From Clostridium beijerinckii HUN142 (lineage in GTDB: Bacteria > Bacillota > Clostridia > Clostridiales > Clostridiaceae): 64,000 bases of DNA. The stretch spans positions 58,339 through 122,338 of the forward strand of contig NZ_KK211338.1 of assembly GCF_000621745.1 (NCBI RefSeq), written 5' to 3'. Positions within the stretch are counted from its first letter, which is position 1, and every line of letters begins with the position of its first letter. A model generated the notes under the pieces. It did no database searches. It worked only from the letters and a program-made list of their open reading frames with translations, and was not told the DNA's origin. The translations under genes and the position numbers were made by a program. This document shows positions 27,256 through 36,335 of the stretch, one piece after another.

Positions 27256-27289
27256 ATATATTCAATACTAATTTAGGAGGTTTTACGTT

Positions 27290-28954
27290 ATGAAGAAATG
27301 GTGGCACGACAAGATAGCATATCAAATATATCCAAAAAGCTTTTGTGATTCAAATGGAGATGGAATAGGTGATTTAAAAGGAATTATTAGTAAGCTTGAT
27401 TATTTAAAAGACTTGGGAGTAGATATAATTTGGCTATCACCAATTTATTGTTCGCCTTTAGTGGATCAAGGTTATGATATATCTGATTATTATAATATTG
27501 ATCCAAGATTTGGAACCATGGAGGATATGGATGAACTGCTAAAACAAGCAAAAAAAAGAAATATGTATATATTAATGGATTTAGTAGTCAACCATTGCTC
27601 AGACAAGCATGAGTGGTTTAAGAAAGCATTGGATGATCCAGAAGGAGAATATGCAGATTATTTTTATATTCGTGAAGGTAAAGGTGATAATCCGCCTTGT
27701 AATTGGCGTTCTTACTTTGGCGGAAGTGCATGGGAAAAGATACCTAATACCAATAAATATTATCTTCATTTATTTGCAAAAGAGCAACCTGACTTAAATT
27801 GGGAAAATCCAAAACTAAAAAATGAAATATTTAAGATGGTAAATTGGTGGCTTGAAAAAGGATTAGCAGGTTTCAGAATTGATGCAATTATTAACATAAA
27901 AAAAGATTTGAGATTTCAAGACTTTCCAGCTGATAGAGAAGATGGACTTTGCAGTATAGATAGAATGCTAGAAGCAGCAGAAGGTGTAGGAGACATGTTA
28001 AATGAGTTAAAAGAGAAAACCTTCGAAAAATTTGATGCATTTACAGTTGGAGAAGTTTTCAATAGAAAAGAAGGAGAACTTGGTAAATTTATAGGTGAGG
28101 ACGGATACTTCTCTTCTATCTTCGATTTTGAAATGGAAGTGTTGGGGAAAAGTGAGTTTGGTTGGTATGATAATAAACCTTTTTCAATTAATGAGTTAAG
28201 AAAAGCTATTTTTAACAGTCAATTAGAGACTATTGGAGTAGGCTTTAAGGCTAATATCATTGAAAATCATGATGAGCCTAGAGGAGTGAGTAGATACATT
28301 CCTGAACAAGATCTAAATGATAGAAGCAAAAAAATGCTTGGGGCAATATCCCTTATGCTTAGAGGGATACCGTTTATTTATCAGGGACAAGAGATTGGAA
28401 TGACAAATAACAAATTCAATTCGATAAAAGAATTTGATGATATTGCAACAATAGATCAATATAATGTGGCTATTGAAAAAGGATATAGTAATGAAGAAGC
28501 GCTAAAAATTATAAATATATTTAGCAGAGACAATGCTAGAACACCATTCCAATGGGATGGAAGTGAAAATGCAGGCTTTACAACTGGCAGACCTTGGCTT
28601 AAAGTTAATGAAAATTATAAAGTGATTAATGCAAATTCACAAATTGAAGATCAGGAATCTGTATTTAATTTTTATAGGAAACTCATAAATTTAAGAAAAT
28701 CAGAAGAATTTAAAGATGCCATGGTATATGGAGAATTTGCACCTACATTAGAGGAATATGATAACTTAGTTGCTTTTTATAGACAAGGAGAATCTAGGAA
28801 ATTAATGATACTTGCAAATTATAAAAAGGAAGAGCAGACTATTGAGTTAGATAAACAATACGTTAAAGTATTAATCAATAATTGTGAAGAAATAAAGAAA
28901 GATGAGGATAAAATCATATTACAAGGATATCAAGTACTTGTTCTTGAAGTTTAG
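27290..28954 (+). CDS. malL: GH13 oligo-1,6-glucosidase / alpha-glucosidase
   Basis: This 554-residue enzyme is of the GH13 subfamily 31 type. It shows the four amylase regions: DLVVNHCSDKHEWF, GFRIDAI with the nucleophile Asp, VGEVF with the acid Glu, and ENHDEPR with the transition-state Asp. It begins KWWHDKIAYQIYPKSF like MalL and oligo-1,6-glucosidases. It cleaves alpha-1,6 or alpha-1,4 bonds of small malto- and isomalto-oligosaccharides in the cytoplasm. The residue after the nucleophile motif (AI rather than VI/VA) leaves the linkage preference open. AGGAGG precedes the ATG; a terminator follows. Confidence 0.92.
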   Translation: MKKWWHDKIAYQIYPKSFCDSNGDGIGDLKGIISKLDYLKDLGVDIIWLSPIYCSPLVDQGYDISDYYNIDPRFGTMEDMDELLKQAKKRNMYILMDLVVNHCSDKHEWFKKALDDPEGEYADYFYIREGKGDNPPCNWRSYFGGSAWEKIPNTNKYYLHLFAKEQPDLNWENPKLKNEIFKMVNWWLEKGLAGFRIDAIINIKKDLRFQDFPADREDGLCSIDRMLEAAEGVGDMLNELKEKTFEKFDAFTVGEVFNRKEGELGKFIGEDGYFSSIFDFEMEVLGKSEFGWYDNKPFSINELRKAIFNSQLETIGVGFKANIIENHDEPRGVSRYIPEQDLNDRSKKMLGAISLMLRGIPFIYQGQEIGMTNNKFNSIKEFDDIATIDQYNVAIEKGYSNEEALKIINIFSRDNARTPFQWDGSENAGFTTGRPWLKVNENYKVINANSQIEDQESVFNFYRKLINLRKSEEFKDAMVYGEFAPTLEEYDNLVAFYRQGESRKLMILANYKKEEQTIELDKQYVKVLINNCEEIKKDEDKIILQGYQVLVLEV

Positions 28955-28996
28955 TAAGGCTAATATACTTACTGTATAATATTGAAGAAATATGAT

Positions 28997-29033
28997 AGAA
29001 TTCTCTCCAGAAGATCTGGGGAGAATTCTTTAT
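28997..29033 (+). terminator. Terminator of the alpha-glucoside operon
   Basis: AGAATTCTCTCC (28997-29008) pairs with GGGGAGAATTCT (29018-29029), followed by TTATT. Confidence 0.8.
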
Positions 29034-29340
29034 TATGTAAGAAATTATAGACTTTTTGAAGATGAATATCTGACTCTATAAAGATTTAGGTATGTCATAT
29101 GCGTATGAGAAAAACATTAAACCGGGAAAATAAACTTGATTTATAGCTTATCCACTTTTTATCTTATTTTTAGGTAATACTTATGAATTATATTAATATA
29201 GTACATACTAAAATATTAATATAAAAGTAATATAATAATAAACAAAACTTAATTATTTTTGTGCTATAATGAACGGGAATAAAGGAAGTTAAATTTTTGG
29301 ACATAATTTATAGCATAATAATATAAGGAGAATAAGAAAT
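29034..29340. other. Intergenic region before the DUF1002 gene
   Basis: AT-rich spacer. I see no gene and no strong structure apart from the near-palindrome CATATGCGTATG around 29097. AAGGAG before 29341 is the ribosome binding site of the next gene. Confidence 0.4.
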
Positions 29341-30228
29341 ATGAAATTTAAATCATTTATATCAAAAGCAATTATTTCATCTTTAGCTTTGAGTGTATTT
29401 TTTACTTCAGTTACAGGAGGACAGGCGTTTGCAGATTCGTTTAAATCTGTTACGTTAGGAGCTGATTTAAGCGATGCTCAGAAGGCAGAAATGTTAAAAT
29501 ATTTTGAAGTAACAAAAAGTGATGCTAACGTATTAGAGGTAACATCAAAAGAAGAACATTCATATCTAGGCAAAGTTGCAACAGAAGCTCAACTTGGTAA
29601 CAAAGCAATATCATGTTCTTATGTAGAACCGACTGAAAAAGGAGGAATAAATGTTACTACAAACAATCTTACTTGGGTTAATGACGGCATGATAAAAAAT
29701 GCGTTGATTACAGCAGGAGTAGAAAATGCCAATGTAAAAGCATCTGCACCATTTAAAGTATCAGGAACTGCTGCACTTACAGGAATATTAAAAGGCTTTG
29801 AAAATAGTAGCACAGGAAAAAAGATTGATGAAAATAAAAAAGAAGCAGCAAATGAAGAATTGGTTACTACAGGAGATATCGCAGAAAAGATAGGGCAAAA
29901 TGATGCTAGTAATTTAATGAATGACATAAAAAAAGATGTAGTAAAGGAAAAACCAAAAACAGATGAAGAATTAAATAAGATAGTCGATAAGGCTGTTAAA
30001 GATTATAAAAGCAATTTATCAGATGATGACATTGCTAAAATTAAAGATGTAATGAGTAAAATAAATTCATTAGACCTTAACTATAATAATTTAAAAGCGC
30101 AGATGGACGATGTAACGAACCAATTAAAAGATAAATTAACTAGCAAAGAGGCACAAGGTTTTTTTAATAAGTTAGAAAAAATGTTTTCTGATTTTTTAAG
30201 TTCAATTAAGGGTGCATTTTCTAAGTAA
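29341..30228 (+). CDS. Secreted DUF1002 (YpuA-like) protein
   Basis: This 295-residue protein has a clear signal peptide (about 1-31, cleavage near GQAFADS) and then a DUF1002 domain with the family features ALGADLSDAQK-like start, CSYVEPTEKGGI and NNLTWVNDGMIKNALITAGV. The C-terminal third is helical and charged. B. subtilis YpuA is the named relative; it is induced by cell-envelope stress and has no defined biochemical function. It would act outside the membrane. It stands alone, flanked by a leader structure for nhaA downstream. Confidence 0.88.
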   Translation: MKFKSFISKAIISSLALSVFFTSVTGGQAFADSFKSVTLGADLSDAQKAEMLKYFEVTKSDANVLEVTSKEEHSYLGKVATEAQLGNKAISCSYVEPTEKGGINVTTNNLTWVNDGMIKNALITAGVENANVKASAPFKVSGTAALTGILKGFENSSTGKKIDENKKEAANEELVTTGDIAEKIGQNDASNLMNDIKKDVVKEKPKTDEELNKIVDKAVKDYKSNLSDDDIAKIKDVMSKINSLDLNYNNLKAQMDDVTNQLKDKLTSKEAQGFFNKLEKMFSDFLSSIKGAFSK

Positions 30229-30360
30229 CAGATTAAAAGTTTATCTTGGTATAATTTAGTTAAAGTAAGAAAATGTGAATTTTAGCTGCTACTCTTGAGT
30301 ATTATAGTAATATATAATATAATTATTAATGAAAAAATAAATGAATATATTAAGTTGTAC

Positions 30361-30446
30361 GGTTGGGCAAATTTGATAATTTGCTTTCAAGCAATTTTAG
30401 TTTCTGGGGTGGGAAACTCTTTTTTGAGTATTCCCACCTCTTTTTT
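30361..30446 (+). promoter_or_regulatory. Structured leader with terminator before nhaA
   Basis: GCAAATT (30367-30373) pairs with AATTTGC (30378-30384). A G-rich stretch follows, then a terminator pairing 30406-30419 with 30426-30440 and a run of six T residues. It lies 130 bases after the DUF1002 gene and 100 bases before nhaA. It may be either the DUF1002 terminator or a regulatory leader (ion- or pH-responsive) for nhaA. Confidence 0.55.
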
Positions 30447-30548
30447 ATATAGATTTTTGATAAATTAATGATTAAATATAAAATCTAATTAATCTCTTAT
30501 TTATGCTGAGTTTTTGGGAATAAATAATTATATGAAGGAGAGTAGAGT

Positions 30549-31745
30549 ATGAAAAACAAAATTCAAAATAAAATTTTAAATCCATTTTTGCAATTCTTTA
30601 ATAATGAATCTTCGAGTGGTATAGTGCTGTTGCTTTGTGCAATTATTGCAATAATAATTGCAAATTCAAATTTTTCTAGCGTGTATAATGATATGATTCA
30701 TACTTATATAACTATTGGATATAAGGATTTTTCTTTATCAATGTCAGTTTTGCACTGGATTAATGATGGACTAATGGCCATATTTTTTTTGGTAGTTGGA
30801 ATGGAAATAAAAAGAGAAATAGTATTTGGAGAACTTAAATCTTTTAGGAAAACTATATTGCCTGTATCAGCAGCTATAGGTGGAATGATTGTACCAGCTA
30901 TAATTTATGTGCTATTTAATTTTAATCAACCAACTATAATAGGATGGGGAATTCCAATGGCTACAGATATAGCATTTGCATTAGGAATACTTTCTTTGGT
31001 TGGTAAAAAGGCTCCAAAAGGAATAATAATTTTTCTTACAGCACTAGCTATAGTTGATGATCTGGGAGCTATTATAGTGATTGCTATCTTTTATACAAGT
31101 GGAATATCATGGATTGCATTAATCCTAGGGTTGATTATTTTTGTAGTGATTATGTTGGCTAATAAATTCAATGTTAAGAATACCTGGTTATATATTCTTC
31201 TTGGAATTATATTATGGATTTGTTTCTTAAAATCTGGAGTGCATGCGACAATTGCTGGAGTATTACTTGGAATGGGATTACCCATCGGAAAAAATATGGA
31301 GGAATTTAGAACATCAACTTTGTATAAATTTGAGCATGTTTTAACGCCATTATCTTCATTTATAATTATGCCAATATTTGCATTAGCAAATTCAGGCATA
31401 ACTATAGATATTAATAGTTTATCAACAGCAATAATAAGCCCAGTCAGTCTAGGTATAATTTTTGGATTATTTATTGGAAAACAAATAGGCATTTTTGGAG
31501 CTTCGTATATTTTAGTGAAATTAAAATTTGCAAAATTGCCTTCTAAAGTAACCAAGAGACATTTATATGGAGCAAGCGTACTTGGTGGAATTGGATTTAC
31601 TATGTCACTTTTTGTTTCATCTTTATCATTTACAGAGGAAAATGTTTTATCTATGGCTAAAATAAGTATTATAATAGCCTCTATTCTATCTGCTGCATTT
31701 GGAGCTGTAATATTTAAAATAATAAAATTTAAAAGTGAAAAATAA
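30549..31745 (+). CDS. nhaA: Na+/H+ antiporter NhaA
   Basis: This 398-residue membrane antiporter has about 12 helices. It carries FNNESSSGIVLLLCAI at the N-terminus, WINDGLMAIFFLVVGMEIKRE, the ion-binding aspartate pair in ALAIVDDLGAII, and HATIAGVLLG. It expels Na+ in exchange for H+ and keeps pH and sodium balance. GAAGGAG precedes the ATG. A hairpin-containing leader lies upstream. Other ion-balance genes in the window (kdp, c-di-AMP-controlled ablB) make osmotic and ionic control a theme, though they are not linked in an operon. Confidence 0.95.
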   Translation: MKNKIQNKILNPFLQFFNNESSSGIVLLLCAIIAIIIANSNFSSVYNDMIHTYITIGYKDFSLSMSVLHWINDGLMAIFFLVVGMEIKREIVFGELKSFRKTILPVSAAIGGMIVPAIIYVLFNFNQPTIIGWGIPMATDIAFALGILSLVGKKAPKGIIIFLTALAIVDDLGAIIVIAIFYTSGISWIALILGLIIFVVIMLANKFNVKNTWLYILLGIILWICFLKSGVHATIAGVLLGMGLPIGKNMEEFRTSTLYKFEHVLTPLSSFIIMPIFALANSGITIDINSLSTAIISPVSLGIIFGLFIGKQIGIFGASYILVKLKFAKLPSKVTKRHLYGASVLGGIGFTMSLFVSSLSFTEENVLSMAKISIIIASILSAAFGAVIFKIIKFKSEK

Positions 31746-31747
31746 AT

Positions 31748-31785
31748 GCAAAATAAATTTTATGAAAAATTAAAACTTATTTTGC
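31748..31785 (+). terminator. Hairpin after nhaA
   Basis: GCAAAATAA (31748-31756) pairs with TTATTTTGC (31777-31785); the tail is weak. Confidence 0.5.
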
Positions 31786-31935
31786 TAAAATTATAGCAAT
31801 AAAGGAAGAATAGCTAAAGTTTATTAATACAAGCTATCTGTACTAGTTCTGTTAAGATTTTTATAGGTTATATTTTACGATAGTGGTTAAGATATTACTG
31901 CCAAACAAATTATAAATTAAGGGAGGTAGATTCAT

Positions 31936-32142
31936 ATGGCTTCAAACAATAGTGGAACAAACAGAACATTAGTACCAGAGGCAAAACAAGGATTAAACAG
32001 ATTAAAAACAGAGGTTGCTTCAGAAATTGGATTAAGCAATTATGAGAGCATTGATAAAGGAAACCTTTCTTCAAGACAAAATGGTAGCGTTGGTGGAGAA
32101 ATGGTAAAAAGAATGATAGAAAGCTACGAACAAGGACTATAG
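31936..32142 (+). CDS. Alpha/beta-type small acid-soluble spore protein
   Basis: This 68-residue protein is a typical alpha/beta SASP. LKTEVASEIGLSNY includes the cleavage region for the germination protease GPR, and NGSVGGEMVKRMIESYEQ is the conserved DNA-binding C-terminal helix. It coats and protects spore DNA and supplies amino acids at germination. GGGAGG precedes the ATG. It should be made in the forespore under sigma-G; I could not place a convincing sigma-G promoter. Confidence 0.96.
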   Translation: MASNNSGTNRTLVPEAKQGLNRLKTEVASEIGLSNYESIDKGNLSSRQNGSVGGEMVKRMIESYEQGL

Positions 32143-32158
32143 AAGATAGATAAAAGTA

Positions 32159-32197
32159 GGTGCGCTGAGTTTATTCTCAGTGCACCTTATGATTTTT
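32159..32197 (+). terminator. SASP gene terminator
   Basis: GGTGCGCTGAG (32159-32169) pairs with CTCAGTGCACC (32176-32186, one wobble), followed by a T-rich tail. Confidence 0.8.
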
Positions 32198-32323
32198 AAT
32201 ATATAAATTTTAATTAAAAGGCACAATCATTAATTTAATAATGAGTTCTTTTGTTAATGATAAATTTAATTTTTAATAGTCTATATATGAGTATATAATT
32301 TTATATAACTTCGGATAGTATGT

Positions 32324-32354
32324 AAACAATAAGTATTAAGCTTATTGTTTTTTT
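32324..32354 (+). terminator. Orphan terminator
   Basis: AAACAATAAG (32324-32333) pairs with CTTATTGTTT (32341-32350) and continues into TTTTTTT. No gene ends directly before it. Confidence 0.7.
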
Positions 32355-32578
32355 ATTCTTTAGGAAATTATAATCAAGTCAAATTTGTGGACCTTGTGCC
32401 CATTGAGTATATAAATCGTGAAAAGGATGATTCAGAAGATTGCGTGCTAAAAGAGAAAATCTTGCTTACCGTATTTTTTCATATATGCGTAAAAAAACTC
32501 ATCGGTGTGAACAAATCTCCAGATCCGAAGTCACCTGAGTTTTTTTTCTGGAAAAGTTGAAAATAGTTCTCATTTCTA
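32355..32578. other. Gene remnant or non-coding stretch
   Basis: A plus-strand frame to 32560 reads PIEYINREKDDSEDCVLKEK and beyond, but it has no ribosome binding site and its nominal start lies inside the terminator before it. Base composition is less AT-rich than neighbouring spacers. I do not recognise the product. It may be a decayed gene; I do not call it a CDS. Confidence 0.3.
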
Positions 32579-32635
32579 TTGACAAAATAAAGTAATGTTG
32601 AATATAATGAATATATGAATAAGTATTCATATGTT
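32579..32635 (+). promoter_or_regulatory. cad promoter and ArsR-type operator
   Basis: TTGACA (32579-32584) and TATAAT (32603-32608) are 18 bases apart, a consensus promoter. Directly downstream, ATATGAATA-AG-TATTCATAT (32613-32632) is a perfect inverted repeat of the kind bound by CadC/SmtB repressors. Repressor bound here would block initiation until metal is present. Confidence 0.82.
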
Positions 32636-32655
32636 CAAACGAAGAGGTGATAAGT

Positions 32656-33021
32656 ATGGAAAATAATAATATTGAAGTTTGTAATTGTACTATAATTCAT
32701 GAAGATATAATTAATAAAGTTAAGGAATCTATACCAGAAGAAGAAACTCTTTATGATTTAGCAGATTTATTTAAAGTACTTGGGGATTCAACAAGAATAA
32801 AAGTATTATGTGCATTATTTGAAGCTGAGATGTGTGTTTGCGATATAGCAGCATTACTTGGAATGACTCAGTCCGCTATTTCACATCAGCTAAGAGTTTT
32901 AAAACAAGCAAGATTAGTAAAATATAAAAGAAATGGTAAGGTAGTTTACTATTCACTAGATGATGAACATGTTAAAAGTATTTTTGATCAAGGGTTGATT
33001 CATATATCTGAGAAAAAATAA
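32656..33021 (+). CDS. cadC: CadC-like ArsR/SmtB metal-sensing repressor
   Basis: This 121-residue winged-helix repressor has N-terminal cysteines C9 and C11 (VCNC) plus C60 and C62 (MCVCD) in the first DNA-binding-domain helix, the pattern of the CadC alpha3N Cd/Pb/Zn site. The recognition helix is TQSAISHQLRVLKQ. I start it at ATG 32656 with AGAGGTG 6 bases upstream; GTG 32647 lies inside that ribosome binding site. It should bind the inverted repeat at 32613 and release it on metal binding, derepressing the P-type ATPase 22 bases downstream. Confidence 0.92.
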   Translation: MENNNIEVCNCTIIHEDIINKVKESIPEEETLYDLADLFKVLGDSTRIKVLCALFEAEMCVCDIAALLGMTQSAISHQLRVLKQARLVKYKRNGKVVYYSLDDEHVKSIFDQGLIHISEKK

Positions 33022-33043
33022 GTTTTAGATTGGGGGAAACATT

Positions 33044-35473
33044 ATGGCAAGCAATATAAAAATAGCTAGTGGTCCTGTTAATGCGAAATTATCAAAGAAA
33101 GATAATATAAAAAAAGTAAAGAAAGAATTTATATTAGAAGGACTTGGATGTGCAAATTGTGCAGCTAAAATGGAGCAAAAAATAAATGAATTAGATGGAA
33201 TTAATTTTGCCAATGTAAATTTTCTCACTAAAACTTTAATATTAGAAGCAAAGGAAGCAAATAAATTAGAAGAATTGATAGGAACAGTAACTAACATTGT
33301 AACTAATATTGAATCTCATGTTAAAGTTGTAGAAAAGATAACAGAGAAAATTTTAAAGAAAGAAATTTTACTTGAAGGATTATGTTGCGGTAACTGTGCT
33401 GCAAAAATTGAAAGGGAATCAAATAATATTGATGGTGTGAAATCTGCGCTAGTGGACTTTATATCAACAAAGCTTATTATAGAGATAGAAGACTCAGCAA
33501 AGGAAAATGCTATTATTGATAATGTTAAACGAATTGTCAAAAGAATAGAACCAGATGTTAATGTTGTTGTAATTGATGGTATAAATAAAAGTGCTATGAG
33601 TAAAAGTGAAAAAGTTGAAAATGACAATGATAAGAGTGAAATTATTAGATTAGCTATTGGTGCTTTAATTTTTGGAATAGCTACTATTTCAAAATTTTCA
33701 AATTCTATAGAATTATTGCTATATTTAATAAGTTATATTCTTGTAGGTGGAGAAGTGGTCTTAAGAGCTCTAAAAAATATAACTAAAGGTCAAGTATTTG
33801 ATGAAAATTTCTTGATGACTATAGCAACTATTGGTGCTTTTGCAATAGGCGAATATCCAGAAGGTGTTGCAGTTATGCTTTTCTATCAAATAGGAGAGAT
33901 GTTCCAAGATATGGCTGTCAATCGTTCTAGGAAATCTATCACAGCACTTATGGATATCAGACCTGACTTTGCTAATTTAAAAGTAAATAATGATTTTAAG
34001 AAAGTAGACCCAGAAGAAGTTAGACTAGGGGATATAATATTAGTTAAACCAGGGGAAAAGGTACCTTTAGATGGAAAAATAATTGAAGGAAATTCTATGA
34101 TTGATACTGCTGCATTAACAGGTGAATCTGTTCCTAGAGAAGTAGGTATAGGAGACAGCATTTTAAGCGGAGTCATTAATAAAAATGGACTTTTAACAAT
34201 TGAGGTAGAAAAAGAATTTGGAGATTCTACTGTTGCTAAGATATTGGATTTAGTTCAAAATGCAAGTGGTAAAAAGGCTCCAACAGAAAATTTTATAACA
34301 AAGTTTGCTAGATATTATACTCCTGCTGTTGTTTTTGCAGCTTTAGCGCTAGCTGTAATTCCACCTCTTGTTATTGATGGAGCAACATTTTCACAATGGA
34401 TTTATAGAGCCCTAGCATTTTTAGTTGTATCTTGTCCATGTGCATTGGTTGTATCTATACCTCTTGGATTTTTTGGAGGAATAGGTGGAGCATCAAAGAA
34501 TGGAATACTTGTTAAAGGTGGGAACTACCTTGAAGCATTAAATAATGTTGAAACAGTTGTATTTGACAAAACAGGAACTCTTACAAAAGGAATATTTAAG
34601 GTGACAGAAATAAGACCAGAAAATAATATTTCAGAGGATGAACTAATAGCTTGTGCAGCTTACGCAGAGAATTACTCAAATCATCCAATAGCAACTTCTA
34701 TATTAAGAGCCTATGGCGAAGAGATAGTTAAAGATAAGATAAAAGGTTATGAAGAAATATCAGGGCATGGCGTAAAAGTTGTTCTTGATGGAAAAGAGGT
34801 ATTTGCTGGAAACCACAAGTTAATGGATAAGGAGAATATCCCTTACGATAAAATAGATACAATAGGAACTGTAGTCCATATTGCTATAGAAAAGAAATAC
34901 GCAGGTTATATTGTTATTTCTGATGAAGTAAAAGAAGATTCTCTAAAGGCTATCAAAGCTTTAAAAGCAATAGGTATTAAGAAAACAGTAATGCTTACAG
35001 GTGATAATAAAACTGTTGGAAGTAAAATTGCTAAAGAATTAGGCTTGGATGAAGTTCATGCTGAATTATTACCAGATCAAAAAGTAGAACAGCTAGAGTT
35101 ATTATTTAAAGAAAAATCACCTAGAGGCAAGATAGTGTTTGTTGGAGATGGGATAAATGATGCGCCTGTTCTAGCTAGAGCTGATATTGGTATAGCAATG
35201 GGTGGCGTTGGCTCAGATGCCGCAATTGAAGCGGCTGATGTGGTTATAATGACAGATGAACCATCAAAAATAGCATCTGCTATAAAGATCGCAAAAAAAA
35301 CTAGGACTATAGTAATGCAAAATATAGTTTTTGCACTAGGTATCAAATTAATAATACTAGTTCTTGTAGCTGTAGGTGTGGGAACAATGTGGGAAGCAGT
35401 ATTTGGTGATGTTGGAGTTGCATTGATTGCAGTTCTAAATGCTATGAGAGCCATGAAAGTAGAAAATATATAA
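33044..35473 (+). CDS. cadA: Heavy-metal P1B-type ATPase, CadA-like
   Basis: This 809-residue membrane pump has two N-terminal HMA domains (C36/C39 in LGCANCAAK; a second LCCGNCAAK near 110), eight predicted membrane helices, the TGES actuator loop, the CPC metal site (SCPCALV), the DKTGT phosphorylation site, the HP motif (SNHPIA), and the hinge GDGINDAPVLARAD. CPC with this pattern fits Cd2+/Zn2+/Pb2+ exporters rather than copper pumps. It exports toxic divalent metals at the cost of ATP. It is co-transcribed with the CadC-like repressor. A terminator follows. Confidence 0.94.
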   Translation: MASNIKIASGPVNAKLSKKDNIKKVKKEFILEGLGCANCAAKMEQKINELDGINFANVNFLTKTLILEAKEANKLEELIGTVTNIVTNIESHVKVVEKITEKILKKEILLEGLCCGNCAAKIERESNNIDGVKSALVDFISTKLIIEIEDSAKENAIIDNVKRIVKRIEPDVNVVVIDGINKSAMSKSEKVENDNDKSEIIRLAIGALIFGIATISKFSNSIELLLYLISYILVGGEVVLRALKNITKGQVFDENFLMTIATIGAFAIGEYPEGVAVMLFYQIGEMFQDMAVNRSRKSITALMDIRPDFANLKVNNDFKKVDPEEVRLGDIILVKPGEKVPLDGKIIEGNSMIDTAALTGESVPREVGIGDSILSGVINKNGLLTIEVEKEFGDSTVAKILDLVQNASGKKAPTENFITKFARYYTPAVVFAALALAVIPPLVIDGATFSQWIYRALAFLVVSCPCALVVSIPLGFFGGIGGASKNGILVKGGNYLEALNNVETVVFDKTGTLTKGIFKVTEIRPENNISEDELIACAAYAENYSNHPIATSILRAYGEEIVKDKIKGYEEISGHGVKVVLDGKEVFAGNHKLMDKENIPYDKIDTIGTVVHIAIEKKYAGYIVISDEVKEDSLKAIKALKAIGIKKTVMLTGDNKTVGSKIAKELGLDEVHAELLPDQKVEQLELLFKEKSPRGKIVFVGDGINDAPVLARADIGIAMGGVGSDAAIEAADVVIMTDEPSKIASAIKIAKKTRTIVMQNIVFALGIKLIILVLVAVGVGTMWEAVFGDVGVALIAVLNAMRAMKVENI

Positions 35474-35482
35474 TTATAAATT

Positions 35483-35517
35483 AGTGTAGTCATAATATTT
35501 ATATGACTACACTTTTT
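35483..35517 (+). terminator. cad operon terminator
   Basis: AGTGTAGTCATA (35483-35494) pairs perfectly with 35502-35513, followed by TTTT. Confidence 0.88.
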
Positions 35518-35539
35518 AAGTATAAAGATATTTTAGATA

Positions 35540-35581
35540 TGTGACTAAGTCACACAAATTTACTAAAAAAAAGAATATAAT
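35540..35581 (+). promoter_or_regulatory. Crp-type palindrome and -10 element
   Basis: TGTGACTAAGTCACA (35540-35554) is a 15-base palindrome in front of a Crp-family gene. Its centre is about 31.5 bases before the centre of TATAAT (35576-35581), i.e. near -41 from the likely start point. This is class II activator geometry and suggests positive autoregulation. Confidence 0.68.
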
Positions 35582-35603
35582 AATAAAATAAAGGAGGGAT
35601 GAA

Positions 35604-36296
35604 GTGAATAATCGTATTGAAATATTAAATGGGAATAGTTTGGAAGATATGAAATCTCTATATAATGTATATCCAGTGCTATATGACATTAATAAAAAGA
35701 ATGATCAAGTAGTAAACGAACAAGCAAAATTTAAAACTTTATATGCTGATGAATATGTAGAAGCTACAGATAAAGCATGTAAGGGGATATTATTTGTCAT
35801 AAAAGGTGTAATAAGAATACAAAAAATTAATAAGAATGGTGAAGAAACTAATCTTTATAATATAAGCCAAGGTGAATTTTGTCATGAAGCTTTAAGCTGT
35901 TTATCAGATTTGGAATCATTAAATATAACAGGTAAGGCAATTCAAGATTCTAAGGTATGTATAATTCCTTTTGAAGTGGTTAAAAAATATTTTATTAGTG
36001 ATAATAACTTCTTATTATACATTTATAAAGATCTGTATAATAAGTTTAATACTATTATAGGAAATAAAGAAGAAATTATTCATGAATCTCTGGAAACAAG
36101 GCTTATAAAATTATTAATAAGTAAGAAAAGCAAAATAATTTATGCAACTCACAGTGAATTGGCTTTTGAAATTGATTCGGTTCGCGAAGTTATAAGTAGA
36201 AAGCTTAAGAATTTTGAAAAGCTGGGGTATATAAAATTAGAAAGAGGTAAAATAATTATACTTAAAGATTTAAATAAAATATTAAAAAATAATTAA
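35604..36296 (+). CDS. Crp-family transcriptional regulator
   Basis: This 230-residue protein has a cyclic-nucleotide-type sensor barrel (about 30-130, GILFVIKGVIRIQKINKNGEE) and a C-terminal winged helix with IDSVREVISRKLKNF as recognition helix. The residues that bind cAMP in CRP are not evident. It starts at GTG 35604, 6 bases after AAGGAGG. A Crp-type palindrome lies in its promoter. It is followed by rhodanese and C_GCAxxG_C_C genes, so it may sense a sulfur or redox signal and control this small operon (inference). Confidence 0.85.
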   Translation: MNNRIEILNGNSLEDMKSLYNVYPVLYDINKKNDQVVNEQAKFKTLYADEYVEATDKACKGILFVIKGVIRIQKINKNGEETNLYNISQGEFCHEALSCLSDLESLNITGKAIQDSKVCIIPFEVVKKYFISDNNFLLYIYKDLYNKFNTIIGNKEEIIHESLETRLIKLLISKKSKIIYATHSELAFEIDSVREVISRKLKNFEKLGYIKLERGKIIILKDLNKILKNN

Positions 36297-36335
36297 GGAT
36301 GATAAACTAGGGAAATATTTAAGGAGGAAGTTATA

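Noticed and set aside
31091..31555. 154-codon reverse ORF inside nhaA
   Set aside because: It is a shadow of the well-supported antiporter gene, with no ribosome binding site and no sensible product.
32345..32560. 71-codon plus-strand ORF
   Set aside because: It begins inside a terminator, has no ribosome binding site and matches no family I know; kept only as a possible remnant.
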